Positions 23,162 through 32,997 of a DNA stretch of 64,000 nucleotides are shown here, in pieces. Both the position numbers and the translations under genes were made by a program. The notes beneath the pieces are model-generated. The model did not search any database and had not been told where the DNA came from. It worked only from the letters and a program-made list of their open reading frames with translations. This DNA comes from Porpolomopsis calyptriformis (Eukaryota > Basidiomycota > Agaricomycetes > Agaricales > Hygrophoraceae): the NCBI GenBank assembly GCA_951640195.1, contig OX621171.1, positions 2,018,216-2,082,215 of the forward strand. The letters are read 5' to 3'. The number at the start of each line of letters is the position of its first letter. Position 1 is the first letter of the stretch.

Positions 23162-23648
23162 GATAGAGGGGGGGCAGCCTCAATTCTCCGATAACAGTGT
23201 TACCATTCCTCCACGATTCGAAAGGAAGATGAAGACGAAGATGAAGACGAAGATGATAATGAAAGTTTCTTGATGTTTTTTGTTTTTTTACATGCGAACA
23301 GCAGCTGCAAGTTACCATGGGACTTACAGATCATTGTAGCCACCTTTCCTCAGCGGTATACCTCACACCTCCACAATCTGTATCCTTCACTTCAATAAAT
23401 TATAATGAGGATGATGGTTTTCACCGTAATATTTATAACTCCTTCAACCAGATGAAGGAGTAGTGGAATGAATCAAATGGCAAAGAAAACGTCAGGGCTT
23501 CTTTGTCACCCTCAAACTTGAGAATATGGCATTCATTTATAGCACATGATCTAATCCAAGTCCTGGATAGAATCATATCGTCTTTGTAGCTTTCAAACTC
23601 TTTAATCGAATAAATACCCACGTGACCCCCACACATACGTTCATTATC
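23162..23648. other. Intergenic region upstream of the JmjC gene
   Basis: No gene seen. It contains a short GAAGATGAAGAC simple repeat near 23225-23260 and a CACGTG at about 23620, shortly before the next start codon. Confidence 0.4.
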
Positions 23649-26328
23649 ATGGCCACCCAACCGATAGCCAACAAAGAAGGAGAGCTATTTGATGATGAGG
23701 CTTTATGGCCAGCCAAGACATCCACCCTCTTGAATAAACCGTCCAATTTCTGGCGCTTCTCAGAATTATCAACCCAAACAACATTCAAGCTCTTTTTCTA
23801 CCACAACAACTCACTGCGATCTCGCGAAATACACATCCATTACCGCTCTATCCTTGCTTTCCTTGACCTGAGTCATCGCCACAGCTGCCTTGAAGCAGAG
23901 AACCAGGTACGACATGCAGGACGAATCAAACAGTACCTCCAGAACCTCTGTTTGGCCGTGCAGCATGAGTTGTGGTTTGAGGATCGTAAACTGCTCACTC
24001 AAGCATCATTGCGATTGAAGACGGTGAAGCAATGGGCCGTCAGAGTCTACCATTCATTTGGACACTCTCAAACAGGTCGCCAACTCTATGCCGATCGTTG
24101 CAAAAACGAGAACCGTCTGCCTTATGAAGATGACGATCCGACTCAATATGGTGAGTAATCTTATCAATATTGGGTGCAACAGCTGATATTAAATCGCTCA
24201 CTGAAGATTGGAAGAGTCACATATCCAGGGTCGTGTCATTTGGGAACGAGATGCTTGCGACCGACACTTGGTCAGACTCTCCAGCGACGGCTGGCACTTC
24301 AAGCGATGCCGCTCAAGAGAAATCTGACTCGCTGCAATATCTTATTGCGATCGGATTCATCAACCATCCCAATGAACTGGGCCAAGGAGTGAGCGCCGCT
24401 AGTCTTCCCCAAAAACGATCTTTGTCCGATGATGAAGAACCCACGAGTCGAAAAAAACATCAACCAGCTACGATATCTGGTATGTGAAGTTATTCGCATC
24501 GCATCATCCTTATGAAGAAGAAGATAACGCATAACATCAGCACCCCTCACCCAGAATAAGCACGACTACTTTACTTCGTTGAGGGGAGTGAACTTTCCCC
24601 AGGACGCATCCTCGATTCAATGGGCCAATGGGTCGCAAACCGTACTTCCATGGGTTCACGTTCCGGGCCATCAAAATGCAGTCCGTCCATCATTTTGTGC
24701 TCGTTCTTGATCAGCTAACTGAAGCTTTGTTAAGGACGCTAAATTAGTTGAGGTGCTTGCCAAATCACCTGATGGTTCATCTGCAACCCATTCGATAAAC
24801 AACTGGGACTTGGATGAAACTAACTATGTCGTTATCCCACCAAGAGAACCTTCCCAACCACTTCATGCCATCGATGAAGCCGTGCGACTCCATCTCGCTA
24901 ATCAGCGATGCATTATATTACAGGGTCAACATCTTGAAGGTCCGGAGACGTTTTGTAAGGAGGAGATCGAGGCAGCAAGGGGTCCATTAAGCCAGCCAGT
25001 TCAGTGGCATGGTACGTAAAATCCATCTCTACGATTACTGTGGTTTAATATTGTATAGACGCAAGATTGCGTGCAGTCGGTAGGTCCAAGAAGGAGTCAG
25101 ATGGCATCATCCACAGCCACTCTTCCCTGGGGGAGTTTATCGAGGCATCTGAGGATGTAGACATCTGTGGAAATATCCTGGATGCCCCTTCACTGAGAAA
25201 TGCCGCCCCCTCTATTATATGGTAAGAGTGCTGAGAGCTTGTACATTGGCTTATTTCAACAAGTAACCTTAACAGTCGAATAAGTGACGAAGCACTCGCA
25301 TTCCAGCTCACAAAACATGAATCATTCGCGAAGTTTTGGAAGCACCCTCCAAAGGACAAGTCGAAGCATCACAAGATGCCGAATACTCGACAAGAACTAG
25401 TCCTTCCAGGGCCACAGGTTATTCGGATGTGCACCTGGCAAATGATGCAGTGGAACCTGCTGACGCATGCTGGCTTCGTAACATTCCCCCACAAGGATGC
25501 TAACGGCTTGTGTACCTGGATCTATGCGCACGCCGGGATAAAAATTTGGGCCATTATTCGACCTAGATACACAAAAAGTCACAACTCCCGGAACAAGTTG
25601 CGCAGCCTGCACAAGGATATTTGCTTCAGTCAACTACACCAACTGAATCAACATGCTCAGATTTTCACGACGTTTCTTTCTGCAGGGGAGATTCTGTAAG
25701 TTTTTATATTATTAACGCTCTAAAAATTGATTACTCATGCTCATATATTGATTCTATGTGTCAGAATTATGCCTCCTGGCATTTGGCATGCCGTATACAC
25801 CCCCACGCCAAGCTATTGTTCGGGAGGTCACTTTTATACCTATGAGACGCTTCACCTCACTGAACAATCGCGGGACTTCGACCATATGCATGGTCATTTT
25901 TCAACAAATGCAAATCACCACATCTCAAGGTTGCTTTCTCGCATGGTTTTAGCGCTTCCACATGTCGCCAAAAGTCGAAGTGAGCACGTGAATGAATGAT
26001 ATCCCCTCATTTTTGTTTAAAAGCTAGCTTTCCAGAAATATATCGACGGCCATTCTTGGCGCTGGCCAGAATGATTCTCAAATCGAATGAGTACCTTTTG
26101 CCGGGTGAGCAGAAAAGGCCAGACCTTCCGATGACCGAGTGGGATGTCCTTTTTCAGGAGGAAGAAGGAGAAATCAACGAGGCCCAGAAACAGATCAAGG
26201 CGATACTAGAAAGGGCAGGAATCAGCCTGACAGCTATGGAGTCAGAAGTACTCGTCAGTGGAGAGCATTGGATGGCGCTCAGTGAAGAAAAATGTTTATC
26301 CACCGAACTTTTTCTTCCACCACCATAG
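23649..26328 (+). CDS. Family X domain fused to a JmjC oxygenase, copy 1
   Basis: Eight exons join to exactly 769 codons. Residues 1-167 are a family X domain with the signature WAVRVYHSFGHSQTGRQLY. A polar linker with a basic SRKKH patch follows. Residues about 500-660 form a JmjC fold: FPHKDANGLCTWIYAHAG holds the iron-binding His532 and Asp534, IKIWAIIRP follows, and IMPPGIWHAVYTP supplies the distal His608, with GGHFYTYE next. JmjC proteins are Fe(II)/2-oxoglutarate histone demethylases or hydroxylases. One junction uses an unusual donor (GTCCGT at 24681); if wrong, the first exons could be a separate family X gene. The JmjC part itself starts near 24735. Copy 2 differs by I-to-V and H-to-Y. 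Confidence 0.75.
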
Positions 26329-26996
26329 GGACAGTTTCTATTCATTATCTATTGATGTGCTGCTATCATATGCCTGTACTTTGTTACAGTTTTACAATCG
26401 ATACAATTGAGTTGGACTTTGATGCCCATGTCTCACGTGAAAAAAAAAAAAAAACATACATGAATACATACATTACCTTGCCTGCGATGAAACCAATTAC
26501 AACCTCATGTAACCTAGTAGATATGCCGAACACAATCTGCTTTATTTACATATACAGAAAGGTGGCAGCTTCTGGACTCCCTATCCCTTAGGGAGATAGA
26601 GCCCCATGTTGTACTTGCGGTTAGTGTTTGGCCCAGCAGATGCGCTACACCCTTGAAGCTATTATCTCCCTCGGTTCACCCGTGTGGTTGAATGGTTGGG
26701 TCGCATTGGTTGGCTGGGTGGGTTGCGCGCAGCTAACTCAGCCTCTGTCTCTCGTAATAGAGCTGCCTTCATTTTCTTCTTTTTATTCCGCTTCCACTTG
26801 TTTTGTTTGTAGTTTTTCCCTCGTTCAACCTGTGCTGTTGAAGTGGGAGAGAAATAAGAATAAGAATAAGTTAATAAATCAATACGCAATAAATAAATTC
26901 ACGTTGAGTAGCCTGCCTACTTGGAGGTTCCGAGGTTCGTACCATGGCCACACGTGTAGATGATTGTCTGCTATACAGTAGTCAAAGGATGCTAAG
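26329..26996. other. AT-rich intergenic region with poly-A run
   Basis: No gene. A run of 15 A at 26440-26454 is 12 A long in copy 2 and is the only indel I found between the copies. A GGTTCGTACC sequence near 26932 resembles an RNA polymerase III B box, but no matching A box lies at tRNA distance. Confidence 0.5.
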
Positions 26997-28096
26997 TTAT
27001 CGAGCGGCTGAATGAACTAACTTGTTTGGCTGCACGATGCATGTTGGCAACGGAGCCCTAAGCCTCTGTTCGATTTCGCCTGCGAATGAAGAAGAAATCT
27101 CCTCTGTGGCTGATCATCATCATCAGTCTAGATATTTGATATCTGGTGTGGCATGAGACCCATAGATCCCATTCACGTACCAGCTTTTGAGGTAGAATGT
27201 GCCAATGCGACATCCAATGGTGATTTATCCACATGTGTTGGGTCGATACTTATATCGAACTCAGGGATCTTGACTGTGGCTGATCGTTTAGTCAGGATAT
27301 CTGATGTAGCATGAGAGCGATGGATCCCATTCACACACCAGCTTGTTGTGCCAAACAGGTGTCGCCTTTGTCGAGAAGGTCGGCTGCAGAGAGTAAAACG
27401 TTTGAAGGGCCCACAGAGATATGTTCCCTCGCTTTGTTCAGTGCGCTTGCAAGGCTGTCTATAATACGATGACCCGAATTCATCCAGGTATTTTGTTTTT
27501 TATATTTGTTGAAAATATCTGTCCATCCTATTATAGAACGTAGTATAAACCATCAGGACTTTGGGAGCGATTCATCACGTACGATATTCCAATGGGTCGC
27601 CATGCATATAACTCTCCCAGCCCTGTTCTCTGCATGTGGTGAGATAAGCGTCACGGTCAGGCTTTGAGTGGCCAAAGGAGTGCATCGTTCGAACGGCCCA
27701 AGGCCGGGTACTCCAAGGTTGTTCATTAAAGCTGGAAGGGGGTTCCATTGCGAAGAATTCTTCAAGGAGGTCATCCCTTAGCAGCTCTAAATAGCGCGAC
27801 ATCGATTTATCTCCAGAAACCAGGCTAGCCCAATATTGAAGATCAAGAAACGCAACCTGTTGGCACAGCATGAATGGCAAGGAAAAGTGGCGAGACTGAT
27901 TCGTGATGATATTAAAGGCAATGAATTCCAATGGAAAATACTTCCAGCGTATCTTTGTGTCGGAACCCATCGGTTTGAACAGGTAGTTCTTTGAATTCTC
28001 CAATTCAAATAGACACAGCCAGCTGCTTGGTTGAACCTCTGAGATGCCATCCTGCCATCTATGGGTATCGTTGAGAATAAAATCGAGATCTGCCAT
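26997..28096 (-). CDS. Orphan family X member 2, copy 1
   Basis: Four exons (28096-27583, 27527-27339, 27279-27181, 27109-26997) join in phase to 304 residues starting MADLDFILNDTHRW. Family marks: VAFLDLQYWASL, RYLELLRDDLLEEF, WAVRTMHSFGHSKPDRDAYL, then GWESYMHGDPLEY and second-exon RWTDIFNKYKKQN. First exon length and intron position match member 1. The intron-exon boundary before exon 3 has been duplicated to make exon 4: both begin CCACAG after similar introns. No known domain. It is transcribed towards the JmjC gene. Copy 2 has D-to-N near the end of exon 1. Confidence 0.65.
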
Positions 28097-29334
28097 TGGA
28101 TTCGGATTCGGTAGTGCTTTCGGAACTTGTGAATGTTTGTTAATCCTATATTTGGTAGGTGTTCAAATCGAGCCCAGCATAACTTATGCTTGGCTGCGCA
28201 CTTCAAAAGAGGCAGTTTGGACAATCGTGAGTGTAATTATAAAAGAAGGATGAACCATAAAATCAAGTGAGATGTTGAGGTCATCTCCATTGGAACTAAA
28301 ATCGATGAAATTTTATCACCGAAGGTCTCTTTTTCTCGTTTGAATAGTAGCGACTTTCTCATTGTATTACAGCATTCGTAACTGAAATTTACTGATAAAC
28401 AGATCAACTGGCACTGATTCGTGGTGATCATGCAATGATTAGATGTACTTTGGGCATGGTGAAGTCAATTTAATGTAGACTAGTCAGCTGCCGCCTTAGC
28501 TAAATGTAAGTTTTCCAATTTGCTAATGATCCGCACCTACAAACCTACTCTGTGGTATTGTTTTTCAGTAACTAGAAATTTTCATCACTGAAAAGATGTG
28601 AGGGGGTGATTGAGTGATTTAGTTACTGTTTTTCGTTGATTTCCCTTCCCTTCCTTCCAACAGTCTCATTTTGGCAAAGGTTTGCTAATGTCTTCAACCT
28701 TATCGATAGCCTGTATTATGGAACGCAATACTTGCCTGCTAAGAAAACTTTAAATGCCGTCAATCTACGACATGCCAAGGTAAAGGGCCTCGGGTACACC
28801 TAGTATAGCAACATAAGATTAAAGTACGGCTGAAAGACATCTTTGTGCTTCTTCAGACGACTCAGAATCACTTATTTCTCACTTTGTAATGGAGCGTGAC
28901 TGCCATCCTTGATGATGTTGGAGAAGCGGTGAATGGTTTGCACCTTGGTGAGTGGTCATCTGGATACCAACACAAAAGGTCATAATGAAAATTCAATTCA
29001 TAGGGAATATCCGACGTGCGTGAGCAGATGAAATGTAGGAAAAGAGAGTGCGGGAGTGAGAATGGGTACGAGGGCCACCCTGAGAAGAAGGTAAAGAGGA
29101 AGTTGGCTAAGGGAGAACAAGGTGGAATCTACAGACGGGAGGGATGGCAAGGGTCACCATCCATGCTTCTCTACTGCATCCGAGAGATTGCGTGCCGAAT
29201 CTTGATAACCATATTATTCAACACAGGGGCCTGATATTCAGATTTTTTAATGAAAGCCTTACCGTTCGATCCCAACCTCAGCATTTCCATCCTCTCGCCG
29301 TAACCGTTTGAAATCGTTTTGATCTCTCTGACCC
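28097..29334. other. 1.2 kb without a gene
   Basis: No coding sequence that I trust. It contains the promoter side of family X member 2 and a dispersed repeat at 28716-28800. Around 29030-29130 is an A/G-rich stretch that reads as a Lys/Arg-rich peptide in one frame, without splice support. Confidence 0.4.
28716..28800 (+). repeat. Dispersed 85-base repeat, also at 43690
   Basis: Starts TATGGAACGCAATACTTGCC and contains AAGAAAACTTTAAATGCCGT. It is about 88% identical by eye to 43690-43785, which follows the TET/JBP gene. The copy in the second block lies at 62931-63015. Confidence 0.7.
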
Positions 29335-29900
29335 CTAACCATCAATCCCATGGCTCTCCGTCGACTGTGGTCCAATGGGGTCATTATCAGTCCCCGGCTG
29401 GGTTGGCGCAGTGACGATCCCACAGTGGATTGTTTGCTGGATCTCTTCGGCTATCTTGCTATCGCCATCCGTTGTCGACTGGGTGTTTACCAACGGCTCT
29501 GCTATGGTTGTCATCTTCGTGTTCTTTGAATTGACATAGACGGTCGGTAGTGTTTCTTCAGTTTCCTCATCCGACAAAAATTTGGCCTTCCATTGCTTTC
29601 TTCTTCTCGGGCTGACAGCTTTGGGGATGTTCATCTCATTCGCCTAACACGTCCCCTCTGTCAACCTGAAAAAAAGGAAAAGAGCAAGCTCACCTGGTGA
29701 TGTTGGGCAGCGTGACTTTGATTCCCCGCAGATCCTGGTCCCATGGGGTTTCCCTCACCCTCCATCTGGTCTGAGGTCGTAACCCTCTGAGATTGAGATC
29801 TAGTGGCCAAGTGAGGCGACGCGGACACAGTCATGAAGAAGACTGCTGGAGATGGTCGTAGTAGAGGACCGTTCAGGTTCACCCTGTCAAACTGTGGCAT
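29335..29900 (-). CDS. Small disordered basic protein, copy 1
   Basis: Two exons (29900-29694 and 29643-29335) join in phase to 171 residues starting MPQFDRVNLNGPLL. The sequence is polar and mostly disordered, with a basic cluster SPRRRKQWKAK that could be a nuclear signal, and a Thr/Gln/Asp-rich tail. No domain recognised. Copy 2 has three substitutions in this short protein (P-to-L, L-to-S, S-to-G), a faster rate than the sirtuin. It is divergent from the F-box gene with 115 bases between starts, so the two may share a promoter. Moderately confident that it is real, because both splice sites and frame agree. Confidence 0.5.
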
Positions 29901-30015
29901 TTTAAGCGACCCTAGCCACGTGAATAATCGATTTTAGTTGAGAGTGAGTCAAAGCGTCGAGGTCGACTTAGTATATAGAGCAGCCGAAAGTCTCCCAAAA
30001 CCACCATCATCCATC

Positions 30016-30819
30016 ATGATTTCCCTTCCCATAGATCTGTGGCTCAAAATTATCCCCTACATTCAGAACTCGTCCCAAGATCTGCTCGCACTGGCACTAG
30101 TAAACAGGAACTTTGCCTCCGTTGTGTTTCCATTCCTGGCCCGATACATGCTTGTCGATCCAATGCCAAAGCCGCAACACCCGATTCGTTTCCTTGAATT
30201 CACCTCCATCAGGAATTGGCACGGCGGTTGGGTTCAGCAAAATTTGAAGAGGGCTGGGAGCAACCTGAGGGTCACCAGGTTGGGATTCAATACGTCCGGT
30301 TGTCAGTGTTTCAGGTTATTCCTATGTGTCTGGGTTTTATCGCTAACCCCGCATGAAGATGACTGCGTCGAACTCACGCACCTAAACTTTTTCCACAATG
30401 TGTGGCTCAGGGAAGTTACCCTCTCTGGATTACGACTAAGACGGCCGGGTAACGTCAACCTAATCGATATCTCGAGGATATTTGCTGGATGTTCTATGGA
30501 AGATTTGACCAAGTTCACTCTCGATCTTACACGGGCCAACTGGGATAACTGCATCAAAGTCAATTGGGCCCTCCTCGACGCATATCTTTCCTCGAGACCT
30601 TCCCTTCAATCTGTGCACATTTTAGGCCCTCTGTCTGTGATGGAGGTCAGCGATATCATGCCACTGGTCACCGCGAAGGGCATCCTTGATGTCACGTTCA
30701 GGCCAACTTTGCCGGAACCATCGGTACCATTGGTACCATGGCCATCTATATCTGGGCGGATACGTAGGAGGAAGTTTCGAAGAAGGAAGGGGAGTGGAAC
30801 GGGGCAGGATACAGGTTGA
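30016..30819 (+). CDS. F-box-like protein, right-hand arm
   Basis: Single frame of 267 codons; start at 30016 (MISLPIDLWLKIIPYIQN) because it opens directly into an F-box-like N-terminus, LPxDLWLKII followed by DLLALALVNRNFASVVFPFL. The rest resembles the irregular leucine-rich tails of agaric F-box proteins (LREVTLSGLRLR, SRPSLQSVHILGPL). F-box proteins recruit substrates to SCF ubiquitin ligases via Skp1. A near-copy lies inverted at 31596-32339; the C-terminal tail here is longer and basic (RRRKFRRRKGS). Confidence 0.7.
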   Translation: MISLPIDLWLKIIPYIQNSSQDLLALALVNRNFASVVFPFLARYMLVDPMPKPQHPIRFLEFTSIRNWHGGWVQQNLKRAGSNLRVTRLGFNTSGCQCFRLFLCVWVLSLTPHEDDCVELTHLNFFHNVWLREVTLSGLRLRRPGNVNLIDISRIFAGCSMEDLTKFTLDLTRANWDNCIKVNWALLDAYLSSRPSLQSVHILGPLSVMEVSDIMPLVTAKGILDVTFRPTLPEPSVPLVPWPSISGRIRRRKFRRRKGSGTGQDTG

Positions 30820-31069
30820 ATAGGAACGGGGCAATGTTATCCTGTAACAATCTGTTGAAATGGATCCGTTATGACCCTGGCTGATACTGACCAGTCCGAA
30901 GTGGAAGATATTGTCCTCTTGAGACTACCCAAGCCGAAGTCAGAGAACACAGAGAGAGATCGTTGTCATTGTTACTACATACATTTGCATCTGTGTCTAC
31001 TTTTTATATGTATGCGACATCAAAGGGGTCAGGGCTTTGTGATCCTTTGATAGCACGATAGCCGATTGG

Positions 31070-31190
31070 TTGTTTGAAAAGATAGTTGAGACGGGATTGG
31101 GCCAAATACTTCACCAATAAAGGTGCGGAGCCATAAGGCTTCCTTTGCAGCACGAGTTGCTACATATTTAGCTTTAGGGATCTCTCCGAT
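31070..31190 (-). mobile_element. Ty1/copia polyprotein remnant in the spacer
   Basis: The minus strand reads AKYVATRAAKEALWLRTFIG then EVFGPIP, matching the RNase H region of agaric Ty1/copia polyproteins, where EAEYVA..AAKEALWLR is typical. Only about 40 codons remain, with no long terminal repeats. It sits between the F-box arms, so an old insertion may have taken part in the inversion. It is far too short to be functional. Confidence 0.55.
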
Positions 31191-31595
31191 GGGAAATGGC
31201 AGGGCGAATCTGCGTGGGTGACAAAAGCAACAGTTCGATATTACTTGCAGCCGCTGCGCAATCCAACAATCTTTCTTCTCAGTAATATCGTGCTATCAAA
31301 GGATCACAAAGCGCTTCGCTTTGTAGGTTAGACCCCTTCGATGTCGTATACATATAAAAAGTAGACACAGATGCAGCAACAATGACAACGATCTCTCTCT
31401 GTGTTCTCCGCCTTGGGCTTGGGTCGTCTCAAGAGGACGATATCTTCCAATCCAGACTCATCAGTATCAGGCAGGGTCATCATACGCGATCCATTGCAAC
31501 AGATGGCTACAGGATAACGTCACCACATTCCCATTCAACCCGTATCCTGCCCCCTTCCACTACCCTTCCTTCTTCAAAACTTCTTCCTGCCTCGC

Positions 31596-32339
31596 TTACA
31601 TACCCACCCACGATAGGGATGGCCATGGTACCGATGGTTCCGGCAGGGTTGGCATGGATGTCACCCTAAGGATGCCCTTGGTGCCAATCAGTGGCATGAT
31701 ATCGTTGACCTCTATCACAAACAGAGGGCCTAAAATGTGCACAGATTGAAGGGAAGGTCTCGAGGAAAGATATGCGTCGAGGAGGGCCCAATTGACATTG
31801 ACGCAGTTATCCAGGTTGGCCCGTGTAAGATCCAGAGTGAACTTGGTCAAAGCACTCATCAGACATCCAGCAAATATTCTCGAGATATCGATTGTGTCGT
31901 AGTGACCCGGCATTTTTAGTCGTAATCCAGAGAGGGTAACTTCCCTGAGGTATAAGTTGCGGGAAAAGCTTAACCGCTCGAGTTCTAGGCAGTCATCTTT
32001 ATGCGGGATTAGTGATAAAGCCCAGACATATAGGAATAAACTAAAACACTGACATCCGGAGGCATCGAATCCCAACCTGGCGACCCACAGGTTACTCCCG
32101 GCCATCTCCAGATGTTCCTGAACCAAATCGCCGCCCCACTCCGAAATGGCGGTGAACTCAACAAGGTGGATAGGGTGTCGCGGCTGTGGCAATGGATTGA
32201 CGATGGCATATTGGGCCAGGGAGGGCAACACAGCGGAGGAAACATCCCTATTCACTAGGGATAGTGCGAGTAGATCCCTGGGCCTGTCCTGAATGTGGGA
32301 GATTATTTTGAACCACAGCTCTAGGGGAAGGAGGATCAT
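31596..32339 (-). CDS. F-box-like protein, left-hand arm
   Basis: Single frame of 247 residues from the ATG at 32339: MILLPLELWFKIISHIQD, then DLLALSLVNRDVSSAVLP, an F-box-like opening. The remainder parallels the inverted partner block by block: RLGFDASGCQCFSLFLYVW, NLYLREVTLSGLRL, DISRIFAGC, SSRPSLQSVHILGPL. Identity to the partner looks like 70-75% by eye. It ends earlier (PWPSLSWVGM) and lacks the partner's basic tail. Both arms remain open, so selection may have kept both. Role in SCF-type ubiquitination is inferred from the family. Confidence 0.7.
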   Translation of the reverse strand: MILLPLELWFKIISHIQDRPRDLLALSLVNRDVSSAVLPSLAQYAIVNPLPQPRHPIHLVEFTAISEWGGDLVQEHLEMAGSNLWVARLGFDASGCQCFSLFLYVWALSLIPHKDDCLELERLSFSRNLYLREVTLSGLRLKMPGHYDTIDISRIFAGCLMSALTKFTLDLTRANLDNCVNVNWALLDAYLSSRPSLQSVHILGPLFVIEVNDIMPLIGTKGILRVTSMPTLPEPSVPWPSLSWVGM

Positions 32340-32997
32340 GATGGATGGTGGGTGGTGGCTTAGGGAGAAAGTGGAGAATTGGGGTCGAGAAAAAATGAGG
32401 GGATTTTATAGTGTGGATGCCACGATTATTGTGGCTTGTGGCAAACGAGCTCTGCCCACGCTCACTGTCGATTGGCTTGGTTTTCTCGCCCCTTAATTCT
32501 CAGACCGCGGTAGGTTCATGTCCTGTCAGCGAACGCTGCATGCGTCATGCAGTTAGTCAGTGCTACACAGCGCTATGTTACCATTCACCTTCGGTCGGCC
32601 TGGTTCTTGCCTCTTAGCTTCACTGCACCACAACGTATCACCACCTTTTAACCAAGTACACTCTGTTCGGAACAGAGCGGTTCGGTTCAGAGGAGTACAC
32701 TGAAACTCTGTTAGACTGCTCTCCAACCTTTGCTTCAAACGGAATGCATTTATTTCAGCCAGGCCTCTAAGTGAACGCAAGGGAGAAGGGCAGGTAGAAG
32801 AAGGTGGCAGGATCAGGATCGAATGGCGCAGTGTTATTCCACAGTTGTCCTCTACTTTTTAGCTCAATCTACAGCTCCATCGACTCAATACGGTATATGC
32901 AGTGAAGTATAGCAGGCGTAGCTGATAAATCTCGACAAACAAACCATACTTGCCCCGATCACTTTAGTGCATCTTGCTAAATCTCTTGATAAAATCC
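32340..32997. other. Intergenic region
   Basis: No gene seen. The left part is the promoter of the minus-strand F-box gene; the right part leads into the AT-hook gene. Confidence 0.4.

Larger units (their letters stand above)
11203..29785. repeat. Large direct repeat, copy 1 (at least 18.58 kb)
   Basis: From TCAGGGACCCATTATC onward this block matches 45421-64000 in the same orientation. The offset is 34,218 up to a poly-A run near 26440 (15 versus 12 A) and 34,215 after it. I counted about 53 single-base differences by eye (about 0.3%). The left border is sharp: the bases before 11203 and before 45421 are unrelated. The right border is not reached because copy 2 runs off the window, so the block may extend past 29785. 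Confidence 0.97.
30016..32339. repeat. Inverted duplication of F-box genes, arms about 1.05 kb
   Basis: 30016 to about 31075 and 32339 back to about 31280 are inverted copies, including the 3' flanks (for example GATCCTTTGATAGCACGAT near 31040 and its complement near 31290). The spacer is about 200 bases. Coding arms have diverged clearly, so the duplication is much older than the large direct repeat. Confidence 0.85.

Noticed and set aside
26650..26945. tRNA gene or tRNA-derived SINE
   Set aside because: A B-box-like GGTTCGTACC is present, but the nearest A-box-like sequence is about 250 bases away and no cloverleaf can be drawn.
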